In this document: one piece after another, positions 24,755 through 26,713 of the stretch
Layout of the letters: each line of letters begins with the position of its first letter
Numbering within the stretch: position 1 is the stretch's first letter
Assembly (NCBI GenBank): GCA_028565635.1
Contig: JAOXYB010048169.1
Span: 1 to 26,713 of the forward strand
DNA length: 26,713 bases
Direction of reading: 5' to 3'
Source of the DNA: Phoronis ovalis
Taxonomy: Eukaryota; Phoronida; Phoronidae
Position numbers and translations under genes: made by a program
The notes under the pieces: generated by a model
The model's input: only the letters and a program-made list of their open reading frames with translations
What the model was told of the DNA's origin: nothing
Database searches by the model: none

Positions 24755-25372
24755 CTACAAAAGAAATCGTGTTGAAGTCAGAAATAAAAAGCGAGACCAT
24801 GCACATTTCAAAAAGTATCCCATTTAATACATCTAACAGATAATATAATTTAGGTTGGCAAGTATTTCTGGGCGATTTTATTCTAACTGTTAACTGATTT
24901 CAAAACTTGAACAGTTAAATGAAACAAGAACCTAGTTTTGTACAGGATCATCAATATGTTCCTATTTTTGCTAAGGCAACTTAAAAAAACAGTTATCCTG
25001 CACATGGTAAGATGAAGTAGCTTAAAATGTAGATATGTGCTGTCATGTAACACACAGGTATAATGTTTTATGATGAAAAGAGCCTGTTTTCAAGCAATTA
25101 CTACGAATCAATGCAATATGGATGTCTACTGAGCAGATAATTTGGTAATTTACCGAATTTTTATATAATATTATTATAACTTTGAAAAATATTTTTTAAA
25201 AACCATTGTTTCCCTCTCCTGTGGATTTTCCTGAAAGTGATATTGTTTTGTTACTTTGCATAATAATAGATGTGACAATCTGAGTGCATGTTCTAGAATA
25301 TTCTGAAGTTTCCATATTGTGTTTTCGTTAAAAGATATACTTACTGATTCCTTTACAATCAGTTGGCCATTG
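24138..25372 (-). CDS. Fibrinogen-related domain (FReD) protein, C-terminal two exons
   Basis: Two exons encode the last 214 residues, essentially one FReD. Seen in order: TDC (Cys6), a short link, GIRMIQP, PFLVLC (Cys28), DGWTVIQHRFNG (30-41), DFNKLW..YK.GFGN (44-58), EFWIGLDKLFFLT (62-74), YSNFRV, FSTKDSDHD (134-142), ECARERGGGWW..ACG (148-163), then a Cys178-Cys191 segment and KMRIK at the end. The D.D.D stretch fits the calcium site of ficolins and FREPs, and Cys149-Cys162 is the usual pair. FReDs are secreted recognition modules binding glycans or acetyl groups, often in invertebrate immunity; that role here is inference. Upstream exons (signal peptide, stalk) are not found. Confidence 0.9.
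24755..25344 (-). other. Intron of the FReD gene
   Basis: Minus-strand intron with donor GTAAGT and acceptor TTTGTAG. AT-rich, no repeat recognised. Confidence 0.8.
25345..25372 (-). CDS. FReD gene penultimate micro-exon
   Basis: A 28-base exon with acceptor TCTATTTACAG and a perfect donor GTAAGT on the minus strand; phase 0 start, phase 1 end. Encodes QWPTDCKGI and, across the junction, SNGIRMIQP. The PxDC motif is the usual beginning of a FReD, which supports the exon despite its size. Confidence 0.82.
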
Positions 25373-26713
25373 CTGTAAATAGAGAAAATATAGACAACTT
25401 TAAGGTAAATAAATAAATCTGTTCAGTACTCAAACTCAGTCAACTTGACATTTTTACTTTTTGTACTTTTTCAGGTTATGAAGTCTCAAAAAATAAAAAT
25501 CTCCAACATTGGTATTTGTGTCAAAATGAAAATATGATCTTAGCTAAAATAAATCAGAAGTTTTTTAAAGTTTAAAATTTCTTATTTTTTCTGTATTGAA
25601 AAAGTGACTTTTTACCCAAAATGGCCTCCACGTTGATTAGATAATCATGTGAAAGACAAGTAAAATAATTTTTCACAATCCTTACATTAGTACTTTTTCC
25701 AATGTATGCTTTTATTTTTCTGTCTTTTCATATAACTACCAAAAATTAACCTCAAAGTATAGTGTAAATATATCCAGTCACTTGTAATATTATACAAATA
25801 CCCAATAAGTGCCCACTTACTTGTCTTTGAACACTATTTGTTTTAGTTCATACTTCAAGCAGGCAATTTGTTTTTTACCAATTGGTCATCATCGTGAAAT
25901 TGTTCGGAAATACTGAATGCTGAGTGGTATGAATTATAATTCTTTAGCTCATTTTTTCTGAGGAAGGTATTAATAATTATACAGTACTGTTTTAATATAA
26001 TTTTCCAATATACTGTAGTGAGGAAATTGTACAAAAGTTACAAGTTTAATTTGTTACTCCAGAAAAGACTTCCAGGGAGTTGCAAACAGATGATTGTGGC
26101 AGAATAAAAACACAATTTAATTTAGTGGAACTGAATCAATATTATATGTACTTCTTTAAGGTGAAAAAATACTTTATTTAACAAAAAAACTAAAGCACTT
26201 TTATTTGTGCCAAGTTTAAAAATGTCTTATGAAAGACACTTTCATACAATTTTAAACTTGGCACCTTTATTTCATGTTGCTCTGTACATAAGCTTCCAAT
26301 AATTATAGATTAGAAATAATTAGATCTTTAGAATTTCCTTTAAATTACTACAAGTAACACAGTAGCCAAATTGATTCCTTATAGAAGAAATACAATAATT
26401 ATAGTAACAAATATTACTTTGTCAGCAAAAGTGAAAATAAAGTCCAACATGATACAAAAAACTGATAGTAAGTTCCTACGGTGAATAGAAAAATATTTGA
26501 ACAGTGTGTACCTACTGAATATAATTACTGAGGTTTAGGTGCATTTAAAAGAAAGTTTTGAATAAAGTGAAACATCAATAAATATTACTTTACTTCTTGC
26601 TTATAATAGTTTAATAAATCTGTAAAATAGTAAGTTAATAATTAAACCTTTGAGAGTGTTGTGGCGAGAACAAGTGAAGCCTGTTCAGGCTAAAGAGGGT
26701 TATATATGTGGAG
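25373..26713. other. Upstream intron or flank of the FReD gene
   Basis: AT-rich, no exon could be supported. Contains a strong foldback at 26207-26264. The first exons of the FReD gene are probably beyond the window. Confidence 0.65.
26207..26264. repeat. Tight foldback (hairpin), about 25 base pairs
   Basis: GTGCCAAGTTTAAAA at the left and TTTTAAACTTGGCAC at the right are perfect reverse complements. Further in, after one mismatch and a three-base bulge, ATGAAAG pairs with CTTTCAT around an ACA loop. It could be a small foldback element, or the stem of a structured RNA. Confidence 0.75.

Noticed and set aside
24755-24806. Upstream extension of the FReD open frame with a Met start
   Set aside because: It reads through a good minus-strand acceptor; splicing to the 28-base exon restores the expected TDC...GIRMIQP order of a FReD.
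25815-25870. Minus-strand stretch reading CLKYELKQIVFKDK next to a GTAAGT donor, as a coiled-coil stalk exon of the FReD gene
   Set aside because: The donor would end it in phase 2, but the next exon needs phase 0, and no good acceptor is seen upstream.

Overview
This looks like nuclear DNA from an invertebrate animal. It is strongly AT-rich and carries multi-exon genes with GT-AG introns of about 130 to 1100 bases, short transposon-like repeats, and two extracellular domain types typical of animals: coagulation factor 5/8 type C (discoidin) and fibrinogen-related (FReD). A lophotrochozoan such as a bivalve would fit the AT-richness and a FReD gene, but cnidarians and sponges cannot be excluded. 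Nothing bacterial is present: no operons, CRISPR arrays, tRNA or rRNA genes were seen.

Positions 366 to 22271, plus strand: 27 consecutive internal exons of one very large gene, open at both ends of what can be seen. The exons join in frame through compatible splice phases and encode about 2,790 residues. The protein is built from six copies of a glycine-rich unit separated by beta-rich, N-glycosylation-rich linkers. Landmarks, in order within a unit, are HGG(S/R)GG, a YGxxxxPxxFGSxGG block, SGGSIWL, G(A/G)GGRI, GGPGTxFxY and LIIDN. Unit 1 is exons 1, 2 and 6; unit 2 is exons 8 to 10; unit 3 is exons 15 to 19; unit 4 is exons 23 to 25; unit 5 lies within exon 26; unit 6 starts in exon 26 and is cut off after exon 27. 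A discoidin domain (exons 3 to 5) sits inside unit 1 as a phase 1-1 cassette, at the intron position that is empty in unit 2. Exon 7 (1.9 kb) holds five repeats of about 97 residues. Exon 26 (2.1 kb) holds a 455-residue tandem duplication without introns. The protein is probably a secreted or cell-surface adhesive or matrix molecule; its function is not known to me.

Introns: these hold a repeat element with CCCGGG-type inverted ends and an internal minisatellite (one copy starts a few bases after the splice donor of exon 11, a second partial copy opens the window), a TTAA-flanked inverted-repeat element, two copies of a roughly 500 to 600 bp dispersed repeat, foldbacks, and a fragment resembling the start of the discoidin exon that still encodes the same eight residues.

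Positions 22272 to 24137: no recognisable coding sequence; an 11-base C run and a 33 to 40 bp minisatellite.

Positions 24138 to 25372, minus strand: the last two exons of a second gene encoding a divergent FReD (ficolin/FREP-like lectin domain). Its 5' exons lie beyond 25372 and probably outside the window. Because the plus-strand gene shows no convincing terminal exon, the FReD gene may lie inside a large intron of it or just beyond its 3' end, in convergent orientation.
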